Shown in pieces: positions 1-6,862 of a stretch of 20,390 bases of DNA (its first letter is position 1; every line of letters starts with the position of its first letter). Origin of the DNA: an uncultured Succinivibrionaceae bacterium (GTDB lineage Bacteria > Pseudomonadota > Gammaproteobacteria > Enterobacterales > Succinivibrionaceae); assembly GCA_900539665.1 (NCBI GenBank), contig UQCV01000043.1, positions 1-20,390 of the forward strand, read 5' to 3'. Below the pieces are notes generated by a model. It ran no database searches. It worked only from the letters and a program-made list of their open reading frames with translations, and was not told the origin of the DNA. Both the position numbers and the translations under genes were made by a program.

Positions 1-74
1 GCTCCATTTACATCTGCATTAAGTATATAACCTTTTGAAGTTTGATAGAGCTTCAACTCCTTTTTTATACTTAA
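1..74 (-). pseudogene. C-terminal fragment of a TnpB-type (IS200/IS605 OrfB) protein, cut by the window edge
   Basis: The minus strand is open from 74 to the window edge and reads ...KLYQTSKGYILNADVNGA. The block L-Y-x-T-S-x-G-x-x-x-N-A-D-V-N-G-A is what I know from the end of TnpB/OrfB proteins, where the Asp of NADVNG is the last RuvC catalytic residue. A stop codon (75-77) lies just upstream in frame and no ATG is present, so the N-terminal bulk of the protein is missing here. A TTG at 54-56 abuts an AGGAG, too close to act as a normal start. I infer a decayed, internally deleted transposon remnant. The call rests on one motif in about 24 residues; the sequence left of the window would settle it. 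Confidence 0.5.
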
Positions 75-126
75 TTATATTATATATTTAAGCTCAAAAG
101 AAGTAAGAGCAAAAAAAACAATTCAT

Positions 127-148
127 CTCCCACCTAAAGAGGAAGGAG
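127..148. repeat. Imperfect palindrome, possible end hairpin of the TnpB element
   Basis: CTCCCACCT (127-135) and AGGAAGGAG (140-148) form a 9-bp stem with one mismatch and one wobble around an AAAG loop. Subterminal imperfect hairpins of this size are typical of IS200/IS605 elements, and the neighbouring TnpB-like fragment suggests the same origin. The exact element boundary cannot be placed from one copy. Confidence 0.35.
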
Positions 149-180
149 TCTTCTTGGAGATTTTAGATAAAATATTTCTT

Positions 181-204
181 CAGAGTAAAAGCTGGTGTAC
201 TCTG
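181..204 (+). other. Stem-loop in the pabA upstream region
   Basis: CAGAGTA (181-187) and TACTCTG (198-204) are perfect inverted repeats around a 10-nt loop. No T-run follows, so it is not an intrinsic terminator. It could be an operator or a leader-RNA hairpin. I could not place a convincing -35/-10 pair for pabA nearby. Confidence 0.3.
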
Positions 205-272
205 TTAAGATGAACGCATTTTTAGGAGTTGCAATCGTTAGAGTGGCTTGAATCTTTGGCGTTTTGCTTGAC

Positions 273-300
273 GGAGGGTGGCTTTATCCACCTTTAAACT
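273..300 (+). promoter_or_regulatory. pabA ribosome binding site split from its start codon by a hairpin
   Basis: The only good Shine-Dalgarno (GGAGG, 273-277) lies 23 nt before the ATG at 301, too far for normal initiation. A TAA at 295-297 in frame rules out an upstream start. Between them, GTGG (278-281) can pair with CCAC (288-291) around a 6-nt loop, extending to 5 bp with 277/292. Folding the 4-bp form leaves about 9 nt between the Shine-Dalgarno and ATG, a normal distance. The longer fold would start to sequester the Shine-Dalgarno. Confidence 0.45.
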
Positions 301-882
301 ATGTTAGCTGTTATTGATAATTACGATTCATTTACTTATAACCTCATTCAATATTTAGGGATTTTAGGGGTTGAGTTTAAGATCTTTAGAAATGATGAAT
401 TAAAACCTACGGAACTCGCTCAATTGCCGATTGAAGGTCTATTGATTTCTCCAGGTCCTGGGCGGCCTCAAGATGCGGGTTATTCGTTAGAGATGGTGCA
501 ATATTTTGCCAGTAAGGTACCAATACTTGGAGTATGTTTAGGGCATCAAATAATTGCTCAAGCCTTTGGGGGAGTTGTGGATAAAGCGCCGGCTCCGATG
601 CATGGCAAAATCTCTACCATTACTCATAACGAAAAAGATTTATTCCAAGGTTTACCTTGTCCGCTTGAGGTGACTAGATACCATTCACTAATGGTTACGC
701 AAGTGCCTGCTTGTTTAGAAGTTACCGCCCAAACGAATACCTCGTTAGTTATTATGGGGGTAAAGCATAAAACGCTACCTATTTATGGGGTGCAGTTTCA
801 TCCGGAAGCCATTAAAACTCAAGGTGGTTTAGAATTGCTAGCTAACTTTGTCAAGATTATGCATAGGTGGACACATGCTTAA
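301..882 (+). CDS. pabA: Aminodeoxychorismate synthase component II, glutamine amidotransferase
   Basis: PabA hydrolyses glutamine and passes ammonia to PabB, which aminates chorismate to 4-amino-4-deoxychorismate for p-aminobenzoate and folate synthesis in the cytoplasm. The 193-residue protein is a complete class I glutamine amidotransferase of usual length. It opens MLAVIDNYDSFTYNL, has an oxyanion-hole region SPGPG (about 50-54), the nucleophile Cys79 in GVCLGHQ, and the His167/Glu169 pair in VQFHPEA. TrpG of anthranilate synthase looks nearly the same; I prefer PabA because pabB and pabC follow in an overlapping operon and no trp gene is seen. It may serve both enzymes, as in some bacteria. 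The start at 301 is the first possible in this frame, since TAA lies at 295-297. Its ribosome binding site is unusual (separate entry). The last 8 nt overlap pabB, which suggests translational coupling. Confidence 0.92.
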   Translation: MLAVIDNYDSFTYNLIQYLGILGVEFKIFRNDELKPTELAQLPIEGLLISPGPGRPQDAGYSLEMVQYFASKVPILGVCLGHQIIAQAFGGVVDKAPAPMHGKISTITHNEKDLFQGLPCPLEVTRYHSLMVTQVPACLEVTAQTNTSLVIMGVKHKTLPIYGVQFHPEAIKTQGGLELLANFVKIMHRWTHA

Positions 883-2383
883 AATTTTTTCTCGCGATGT
901 AACCAAGTTATTGGCGCTAGAGGGGCTTAAAGAAGCGGTAGCCACCAAAGAAGATAGCATTATTTTGGCAAGCCAAGAAGTGGCGGTATCTCAAGAAAAT
1001 CGCTTTTCTTTATTTCTTTGCCAAGGAACATTGAAACTAACTGAAGAACGAGGTGGCGGGGCGACTTTGACTAATCTTGAAACTAATGAGGTCCAAACTA
1101 GACCTGACGGTTTTAAGGTCCTCGATGAAATCTTAGCCTCATATAATGAAGATAAGATCATTGAAGGAGATGGTAAAGCTGAAGCGGTACAGACGTTTGC
1201 AGGCGGTTGGGCTGGCTTTATTAGTTATGATAGGCAACAGCATCTACCTAAAAAAATCCCGACCTATTTTAAAGGGGATGATTACATAGGGCTCCCATTA
1301 CTCTACTTTGTGTTTTATCCAGAAGCTGTGGTTTACGATAAACTTGATGGAAGTTTAACGGCTCTTTCTTGCCGAAGCGAGACCAAGCTTGAAACATATC
1401 TTAAATATTTAACTCAACTAATCCAGGAAACAGAGCTCAAAAAATCTCAACTTTCAAAGGATATTTCGGTTTTAGAGACCACATCAGCTACTAAAGCACA
1501 ACTTCATACTTCGATAAGTGAGCATGGATATTTAACTGGTCTTGAAGCAGTGCACGAGGCCATTCGACGGGGGCAAGTATACCAAATAAACTATACCCAA
1601 CGTTTTACAGCGCCGTTACATCAAACTCCGTTTGCACTTTTTAAACGCCTAGAAAAACGTAACCCAGCGCCTTATGCAGCTTTTATGAATATGGGTGATA
1701 CGCATATTGTTTCATCGTCTCCTGAGTGCTTCATAAAAGTGGCTCCAATAGAACCAGCACAATCAAGTGAGCCTACAGTTTCTAACGTACTAATGCAAAG
1801 TGCAGCTGAGCGTGAAATTGTTACTCGGCCTATAAAAGGCACTATTAAACGCACTTTAAATGAGGCGCAAGACCGAGTGTTGGCGCAAGAGCTTGCCCAA
1901 AGCGCCAAGGATCGTTCTGAATTACTAATGATCGTAGACTTAGAGCGCAACGATTTAGGGCGGATTTCCACTTTTGGTTCCGTAAAAGTGCCGGAGCTTT
2001 TTAAAATTGAAGCTTACCCAACTTTGTATCATTTAGTATCAGAAGTGCGCGGGGTATTAAACTTGGGATTAACATGGACGCAAATTTTAGAAGCGGTGTT
2101 TCCGGGAGGTTCCATAACTGGCGCGCCCAAACTTGCAGCGATGGAGTGCATTGCAGCCTTAGAACAAGTGCCAAGAGAATTGTATACTGGAAGCATTGGT
2201 TTTATTAGCATTTCAGGGACTGCGAAGTTTAATATCGTCATTCGGACGGTTATTTGTAAAGGCACTCGCGCTTGGTATAGTGCAGGTGGGGGCATTGTGT
2301 GGGATTCAGACCCTAAAAGCGAATACGCCGAATCTTTACTTAAAGGTAAAGCGTTATGGGAGGCATTGTCATGTATCGACTAG
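875..2383 (+). CDS. pabB: Aminodeoxychorismate synthase component I
   Basis: PabB converts chorismate plus ammonia (from PabA) to aminodeoxychorismate. It carries the chorismate-binding fold with RGQVYQINYTQRF, SSSPECFI, DRSELLMIVDLERNDLGR, FPGGSITGAPK and YSAGGGIVW in the expected order. The sequence RPIKGT (Lys321) has the nucleophilic lysine that marks PabB; anthranilate synthase TrpE has alanine in that place, so this is PabB rather than TrpE. At 502 residues it is longer than E. coli PabB (453), partly from a polar insertion (about residues 290-312) between SSPECF and RPIKGT. I chose ATG 875, not the upstream TTG at 848: AGGTGG at 865-870 is a Shine-Dalgarno for 875, and TTG would give a 35-nt overlap with pabA. 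With ATG the overlap is 8 nt. Its 3' end overlaps pabC by 13 nt. Confidence 0.93.
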   Translation: MLKIFSRDVTKLLALEGLKEAVATKEDSIILASQEVAVSQENRFSLFLCQGTLKLTEERGGGATLTNLETNEVQTRPDGFKVLDEILASYNEDKIIEGDGKAEAVQTFAGGWAGFISYDRQQHLPKKIPTYFKGDDYIGLPLLYFVFYPEAVVYDKLDGSLTALSCRSETKLETYLKYLTQLIQETELKKSQLSKDISVLETTSATKAQLHTSISEHGYLTGLEAVHEAIRRGQVYQINYTQRFTAPLHQTPFALFKRLEKRNPAPYAAFMNMGDTHIVSSSPECFIKVAPIEPAQSSEPTVSNVLMQSAAEREIVTRPIKGTIKRTLNEAQDRVLAQELAQSAKDRSELLMIVDLERNDLGRISTFGSVKVPELFKIEAYPTLYHLVSEVRGVLNLGLTWTQILEAVFPGGSITGAPKLAAMECIAALEQVPRELYTGSIGFISISGTAKFNIVIRTVICKGTRAWYSAGGGIVWDSDPKSEYAESLLKGKALWEALSCID

Positions 2384-3270
2384 ATCCAATAAGTGGCACT
2401 TTTACGCGTGATGCTTTAACTGATGAATTAGCCTTTGCGCAAGGTTTGGGGGTGTTTGAAACTATCAAGCTAGTATTGATGCCTTCTTCGGGGGACAATT
2501 CTCCTGTGGCTACTTCGAAACTTTATGCCTATGGGGATATCTTTGATGAAGATTGGCGTCAGGTAATTACTAGCACTAAGGTGGCAGAAAATATAAAACA
2601 ACAATTACCGTCACTTGGTTATCCAGAATTTTTAGAGGCGCATTTAAAGAGGCTAGAAGCAGGCGTGCGTACGTTTTTTCCACAAGCGCCTAAGCTTGAT
2701 TTAGATTTGCTCAAGAAGGCGGTCTTTAACTTTATTGTGAGCCATAAATTAACTTCAGGGGCCCTTAAAATCGTTTATGCAGCTAGTGGTTTTGACACGG
2801 GTACACTTTACTTTAACCATGACGAGCGCCATTATGCGTCAACGCTATATGAACAAGGGGTTAAGATCAAAATAGCGGCCGGCATCAGGTGTTCTCATAA
2901 CCGTTTGCTTAAGTTTAAAACTCTCTCTAATATGGAAAATATGTTAGAGCTACACCAAGTTCGGGCTAGTGGATTATTTGAGTCGGTGTACTTAAATGAG
3001 CGAGGCGAAGTAGCAGAAGGCACGGTGTCTAATATTTTTTGGGAGCGAGATGGAGTTTTGTATACCCCGGCCTTAGATACAGGCATTTTACCTGGAATTA
3101 TGCGGGCCGAAGTTATAAAAAAAGCGCAGCAAAATGGGCAACAAGTGTGTGAAGGATATTTTAAGCCGGAGGTTCTATTTCAAGCCTCAAAAGTGTTTTT
3201 AACGAACTCACTACTTAAAACCCTCCCCGTGGCCGCTATAGAAAATGGCAGTGAAATGCTGACCTATTAG
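2371..3270 (+). CDS. pabC: Aminodeoxychorismate lyase (4-amino-4-deoxychorismate lyase)
   Basis: PabC is a PLP-dependent fold-type IV lyase that splits aminodeoxychorismate into p-aminobenzoate and pyruvate, completing the pathway begun by the two upstream genes. Visible motifs are GLGVFETI near the N-terminus, the presumed PLP-lysine Lys183 in LKFKTLSNMENML, and the cofactor-binding stretch GEVAEGTVSNIFW followed by TGILPGIMR. It is 299 residues from ATG 2371, somewhat longer than E. coli PabC (269). ATG 2371 is preferred over ATG 2356 because GGGAGG (2358-2363) sits 7 nt before it, inside the end of pabB. Fold-type IV includes branched-chain and D-amino-acid transaminases, which share these motifs; the operon decides for PabC. 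No terminator is seen after the stop. Confidence 0.9.
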   Translation: MYRLDPISGTFTRDALTDELAFAQGLGVFETIKLVLMPSSGDNSPVATSKLYAYGDIFDEDWRQVITSTKVAENIKQQLPSLGYPEFLEAHLKRLEAGVRTFFPQAPKLDLDLLKKAVFNFIVSHKLTSGALKIVYAASGFDTGTLYFNHDERHYASTLYEQGVKIKIAAGIRCSHNRLLKFKTLSNMENMLELHQVRASGLFESVYLNERGEVAEGTVSNIFWERDGVLYTPALDTGILPGIMRAEVIKKAQQNGQQVCEGYFKPEVLFQASKVFLTNSLLKTLPVAAIENGSEMLTY

Positions 3271-3319
3271 CAATAACCTCTAAAGAAAACGCTATCGCTA
3301 AGCGAAATGTGGCGTGATT

Positions 3320-3328
3320 TGGTATAAT
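3320..3328 (+). promoter_or_regulatory. Extended -10 promoter for parE
   Basis: TGGTATAAT is a consensus extended -10 element (TGn plus TATAAT, hexamer 3323-3328). There is no good -35 at 17 nt, as expected for this class. A palindrome TCGCTAAGCGA lies just upstream at about 3295-3305 and could bind a regulator. Transcription would start near 3335, giving a parE leader of about 220 nt. Confidence 0.55.
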
Positions 3329-3342
3329 TTGCCCATAACTAG

Positions 3343-3392
3343 ACTTGATTGAACCTAAAAAAATTCATCAAGTTTTGGCTTAAAGGCGCCAA
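3343..3392 (+). other. Two stem-loops at the start of the parE leader RNA
   Basis: ACTTGATTGAA (3343-3353) pairs with TTCATCAAGT (3364-3373), a 10-bp stem with one bulged base. TTGGC (3375-3379) then pairs with GCCAA (3388-3392). The hairpins begin about 8 nt after the predicted transcription start. Neither is followed by a T-run. The rest of the leader to 3556 shows no gene or recognised riboswitch. Confidence 0.35.
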
Positions 3393-3556
3393 GCTATAAA
3401 GATTTTGCGTTGAATAACTTGAATAAATAGACCCCTTTGTGGCTCTAGTGATGAGTATTCTAGCCCCCAATCAATTAAAAAACTCAAAAACATAGTTAAG
3501 CAGAAATTAGACAGATTTGCTCTGACGATTAAGTTATAAAGTGTAGTAGGAAAAGT

Positions 3557-5464
3557 ATGGCAGATTCAGCAGACAGTAATGTTTACAATGGTGATTCCAT
3601 TGAGGTACTCGAAGGTTTAGAGCCGGTCAGAAGACGTCCTGGAATGTACACTGATACCACGAGACCTAACCATTTAGGGATGGAAGTTATCGATAACAGC
3701 GTGGATGAAGCGTTGGCCGGTTATGCGGATAAAATTGAAGTTATTCTCCACAAAGATCAGTCTTTGGAAGTAGCAGATAATGGTCGTGGGATGCCGGTCG
3801 ATATCCATTCTGTGGAAAAAGTTCCAGCGGTTGAGCTTATTTTTGGGAAGTTACATGCTGGGGGTAAATTCTCCAATAAGAACTATGCTTTCTCAGGTGG
3901 TTTGCATGGGGTTGGGGTGAGTGTGGTTAATGCTTTATCCACCAAACTTGAAGCGGAAATTAAACGTGGGGGCAAGGTTTACGCCATTGGGTATGCTGAT
4001 GGGGTTAAAGTTGAAGAATTGCACGAAATAGGAGAAGTTGGACGCCGCAATACTGGGACGCGGATCCACTTTTGGCCTAACCCTAAATATTTTGATAGCC
4101 CTACCTTTGCCGTTAAATCTTTAGTGCACCTGTTAAAAGCCAAAGCCGTGCTTTGTTCTGGTTTGACCATTACTTTTAAGGATTTAAATACCGGAGAAAG
4201 TGATTCTTGGTGCTATAAAGGGGATCTTGGGGATTATATTAGTACAGTACTTACTGATACTGAAATGCTTCCTGCTACTCCTTTTACCGGCAAATTTGAA
4301 GGCGATGGCTCCATGGTTGAATGGGCGGTCGTGTGGGAACAAACTGCTCGAGTTTCCTTGAATGAATCTTTTGTAAATTTGATACCTACGCCTCAAGGTG
4401 GGACTCATGTTAATGGTTTACGCCAAGGTTTGACTGATGCAATGCGCGATTTTTGTCGCATTCATAATTTACTACCAAGAAACGTATCTTTAATTCCTGA
4501 TGACGTTTGGGATAAGTGCTGTTATGTGCTGTCTGTAAAAATGCCTGAACCACAGTTTTCAGGGCAAACTAAAGAAAAGCTTTCATCACGCGATTGTGCG
4601 ATGTTTGTTGCCAATGCGGCGCGCGATAGCTTTAGTTTATGGCTTAACGCTAATATCGAAGAAGCTAAACAGATCGCCGAATTGTGCTTAGAAGCGGCTA
4701 ATAAACGTTTACGTTCCTCTCGCACCGTGGTGCGTAAAAAGGCAACTTCTGGTCCGACTTTACCAGGTAAGTTAAAGGATTGCACATGTGGCGAACCTAT
4801 GCGTTCAGAATTGTTTTTGGTGGAAGGGGATTCGGCAGGTGGTTCGGCTAACAGCGCACGCGACCGTGACTATCAAGCCGTATTGCCGTTAAGAGGCAAG
4901 ATCCTAAATACTTGGGAAAAAGATACTGACGAATTGTTTGAATCTCAATGTATTCATGACATTGCGGTGGCGGTAGGGCTTGAACCAGATTCTGATGATT
5001 TATCAGGCATGCGCTACGGTAAAGTTTGTATTTTAGCCGATGCAGACTCTGATGGTTTACATATTGGGACTCTTATTTGCGCGCTATTTACGAAGCATTT
5101 TAAGAAAGTAGTGGAAGCTGGGCATTTGTATGTAGCTATGCCACCTTTGTACAGGGTAAGCAGTAAACAAAAAACGTTCTATGCTCTTGATGAGGAAGAA
5201 CGTGACAAAATTATTGCTAGTTTATCCCGTAAGCGTTTGAACTATGAAGTGACTCGCTTCAAAGGGTTAGGTGAAATGAACCCTGAACAGCTTAAGGAAA
5301 CCACCATGAATCCGGCTACGCGCCGTTTAGTCCAACTAACGTTAAATGATGATAATAAAAAGCATGCTCTATCCATTATGGATATGTTGTTATCCAAAAA
5401 GCGAGCTGCCGATCGTCGTGAATGGCTTGAGTTAAATGGTAACCAAGCTGATGCTGAACTTTAA
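3557..5464 (+). CDS. parE: DNA topoisomerase IV subunit B (ATPase)
   Basis: ParE is the ATPase subunit of topoisomerase IV, which unlinks daughter chromosomes with ParC. The 635-residue protein (E. coli 630) has the GHKL ATPase N-terminus (RRRPGMYTDTTRPNHLG, then EVIDNSVDEALAG with Asn47), GGLHGVG (about 114-120), the transducer, and the TOPRIM domain with Glu423 in VEGDSAGGSA and metal-binding DADSDG (495-500). TDTTRPNHLG, GKFSNKNY and the lack of the large C-terminal insertion found in proteobacterial GyrB distinguish it from GyrB. The ending RFKGLGEMNPEQL...TTMNPATRRL is intact. AGGA lies 6 nt before ATG 3557. parC is not adjacent; flhB follows 31 nt downstream on the same strand, probably co-transcribed. 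Confidence 0.96.
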   Translation: MADSADSNVYNGDSIEVLEGLEPVRRRPGMYTDTTRPNHLGMEVIDNSVDEALAGYADKIEVILHKDQSLEVADNGRGMPVDIHSVEKVPAVELIFGKLHAGGKFSNKNYAFSGGLHGVGVSVVNALSTKLEAEIKRGGKVYAIGYADGVKVEELHEIGEVGRRNTGTRIHFWPNPKYFDSPTFAVKSLVHLLKAKAVLCSGLTITFKDLNTGESDSWCYKGDLGDYISTVLTDTEMLPATPFTGKFEGDGSMVEWAVVWEQTARVSLNESFVNLIPTPQGGTHVNGLRQGLTDAMRDFCRIHNLLPRNVSLIPDDVWDKCCYVLSVKMPEPQFSGQTKEKLSSRDCAMFVANAARDSFSLWLNANIEEAKQIAELCLEAANKRLRSSRTVVRKKATSGPTLPGKLKDCTCGEPMRSELFLVEGDSAGGSANSARDRDYQAVLPLRGKILNTWEKDTDELFESQCIHDIAVAVGLEPDSDDLSGMRYGKVCILADADSDGLHIGTLICALFTKHFKKVVEAGHLYVAMPPLYRVSSKQKTFYALDEEERDKIIASLSRKRLNYEVTRFKGLGEMNPEQLKETTMNPATRRLVQLTLNDDNKKHALSIMDMLLSKKRAADRREWLELNGNQADAEL

Positions 5465-5495
5465 TGGTTAATCAACCTAAGAGGATGTAGAACGC

Positions 5496-6659
5496 ATGGC
5501 TGAGTCAGATGGGCAGGAGAAGACAGAGCAACCCACAGGCAAACGTCTTGAGGACTCGCGAAAGAAAGGTCAAGTGGCCCGTTCGAAAGAACTTGGGACC
5601 TTGGCAGTCTTGCTCTCTGGGGTGTGCGGTTTATGGGCCGTATCAGGTTGGCTTTACGAAGCCTTGGTGACGGTAGTCCATAAAAGCTTCATTATCTCGC
5701 GGGCTGATATTTTAGATCCTGGAACGATGGAGCGCTTGCTAAAAGATGATTTTTTAGCGGTGGCTTTGCCTTTAGTTTCGATGTTTGCCATAGTTATGGT
5801 GTTTGCTCTTATTGGTAATATAGGGGTAGGAGGCTTTAACTTTAGCCAAGAGGCTATGATGCCTAAATTCAATAAGCTAAATCCTCTTTCAGGGATTAAG
5901 CGCGTCTTTAGTATCAATAGCGTGGTGGAACTAGTCAAAGGGATCCTTAAAATTATCCTCATCGGATCATTTTGCTATTTTTTGATTTCTGGTCGTATTG
6001 AAGAGATTTTAGCTTTGACGACTATGGAAGTGACCTACGCAGTTAAAGAAGCGGTTCATTTGATGTTTTGGACCATTTTGTTTATCGTTTGTGCCATGGT
6101 CCCGATTGCAGCTTTAGATGCACCATACCAGCTGTGGCATTACAAAGAACAGCTTCGAATGACTAAGCAGGAAGTCAAAGAAGAATTTAAAAACCAAGAA
6201 GGTAATCCCCAAGTAAAAGCCCAAATGCGTCAAATGATGTATCAAATCATCAATAAAAAAATGATGCAACAAGTCCCTGAAGCCGACGTGGTGATCACGA
6301 ACCCTGAGCATTATGCCGTCGCATTAAAATATGATACAGATGGTTCTACTGCTCCAATTTTAGTAGCCAAGGGGATCAATGATATTGCCGCTAAAATTAG
6401 GGAAATTGCAACTGAGCATAAAGTACCGATTATTCCTGCTCCGCCTCTAGCTCGTGCTTTGTATTACACCACGGAATATGAAGAAGAAATCCCGCGGGGG
6501 CTTTTTGGGGCAGTAGCTCAAGTTTTAGCCTATGTGTTCCAGATGAAAGAGTTTAGACAAGGCAAAGGACCGCGGCCACGCGATCTCAAAAAGGATCTGC
6601 CAATTCCACCAGATATGCAATACAACCCTGATGGGACTCGGGTTGAAGTGGAAACCTAG
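5496..6659 (+). CDS. flhB: Flagellar type III export-gate switch protein FlhB
   Basis: FlhB is an inner-membrane component of the flagellar export gate that switches secretion from rod/hook to filament subunits after cleaving its own cytoplasmic domain. The 387-residue protein has the usual start (GQEKTEQPTGKRLEDSRKKGQVARSKEL), about four hydrophobic segments (near 33-55, 89-111, 145-165, 186-208), a basic helical linker KQEVKEEFKNQEGNP, and the C-terminal domain ending near IPPDM. The cleavage motif, normally Asn-Pro-Thr-His, reads Asn269-Pro-Glu-His272 here. Asn and Pro, needed for cleavage, are kept. GAGGA lies 11 nt before the ATG. It follows parE by 31 nt and no other flagellar gene is in the window, unlike the usual flhB-flhA order. 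SctU proteins of injectisomes are related, but the N-terminus is FlhB-like. Confidence 0.94.
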   Translation: MAESDGQEKTEQPTGKRLEDSRKKGQVARSKELGTLAVLLSGVCGLWAVSGWLYEALVTVVHKSFIISRADILDPGTMERLLKDDFLAVALPLVSMFAIVMVFALIGNIGVGGFNFSQEAMMPKFNKLNPLSGIKRVFSINSVVELVKGILKIILIGSFCYFLISGRIEEILALTTMEVTYAVKEAVHLMFWTILFIVCAMVPIAALDAPYQLWHYKEQLRMTKQEVKEEFKNQEGNPQVKAQMRQMMYQIINKKMMQQVPEADVVITNPEHYAVALKYDTDGSTAPILVAKGINDIAAKIREIATEHKVPIIPAPPLARALYYTTEYEEEIPRGLFGAVAQVLAYVFQMKEFRQGKGPRPRDLKKDLPIPPDMQYNPDGTRVEVET

Positions 6660-6791
6660 ACGGAAGAACAAGACCCAAAGTAAAGCGTTCATTGTTTATG
6701 GGGCCAATTTTATGAGCATATTGAGTGGCGTAAAACCCTAAATTTGTTGGTCTCCTTTGCATTGTAAGCATACGGAAAAAGCCGTTTGCGC

Positions 6792-6797
6792 TATAAT
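6792..6797 (+). promoter_or_regulatory. Probable -10 element for hldE
   Basis: A perfect TATAAT sits 66 nt before the chosen hldE start. The hexamer 17 nt upstream (6769-6774, CATACG) is a poor -35, so promoter strength is uncertain. No terminator is visible between flhB (6659) and this site, so read-through from parE-flhB is possible. Confidence 0.4.
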
Positions 6798-6862
6798 ACT
6801 AAAAATTTGTTCAAGCCTGGTTTAAGACTTCTAAAAGAATTATTACATTGGATAAAATCTTT

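Noticed and set aside
210..251. Possible 13-residue leader peptide upstream of pabA
   Set aside because: It has no ribosome site, no run of a regulatory amino acid such as Trp or Phe, and no terminator/antiterminator pair after it.
284..292. TTATCCACC, a one-mismatch DnaA box in the pabA leader (another occurs in parE near 3938)
   Set aside because: Single isolated matches of this kind are expected by chance across 20 kb; they show the background against which the 11571-11972 cluster should be judged.
848..874. TTG-started extension of PabB
   Set aside because: ATG 875 has a proper Shine-Dalgarno and gives an ordinary short overlap with pabA. The same reasoning rejects TTG 6848 for hldE, TTG 12248 for gltX and ATG 17733 for the phosphoesterase.
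301..882. Annotation as trpG
   Set aside because: Sequence alone does not exclude it, but the overlapping pabB with the PabB-type lysine and pabC make PabA the better name.
3557..5464. Annotation as gyrB
   Set aside because: Length, the TDTTRPNHLG and GKFSNKNY blocks and close match to E. coli ParE throughout identify topoisomerase IV.
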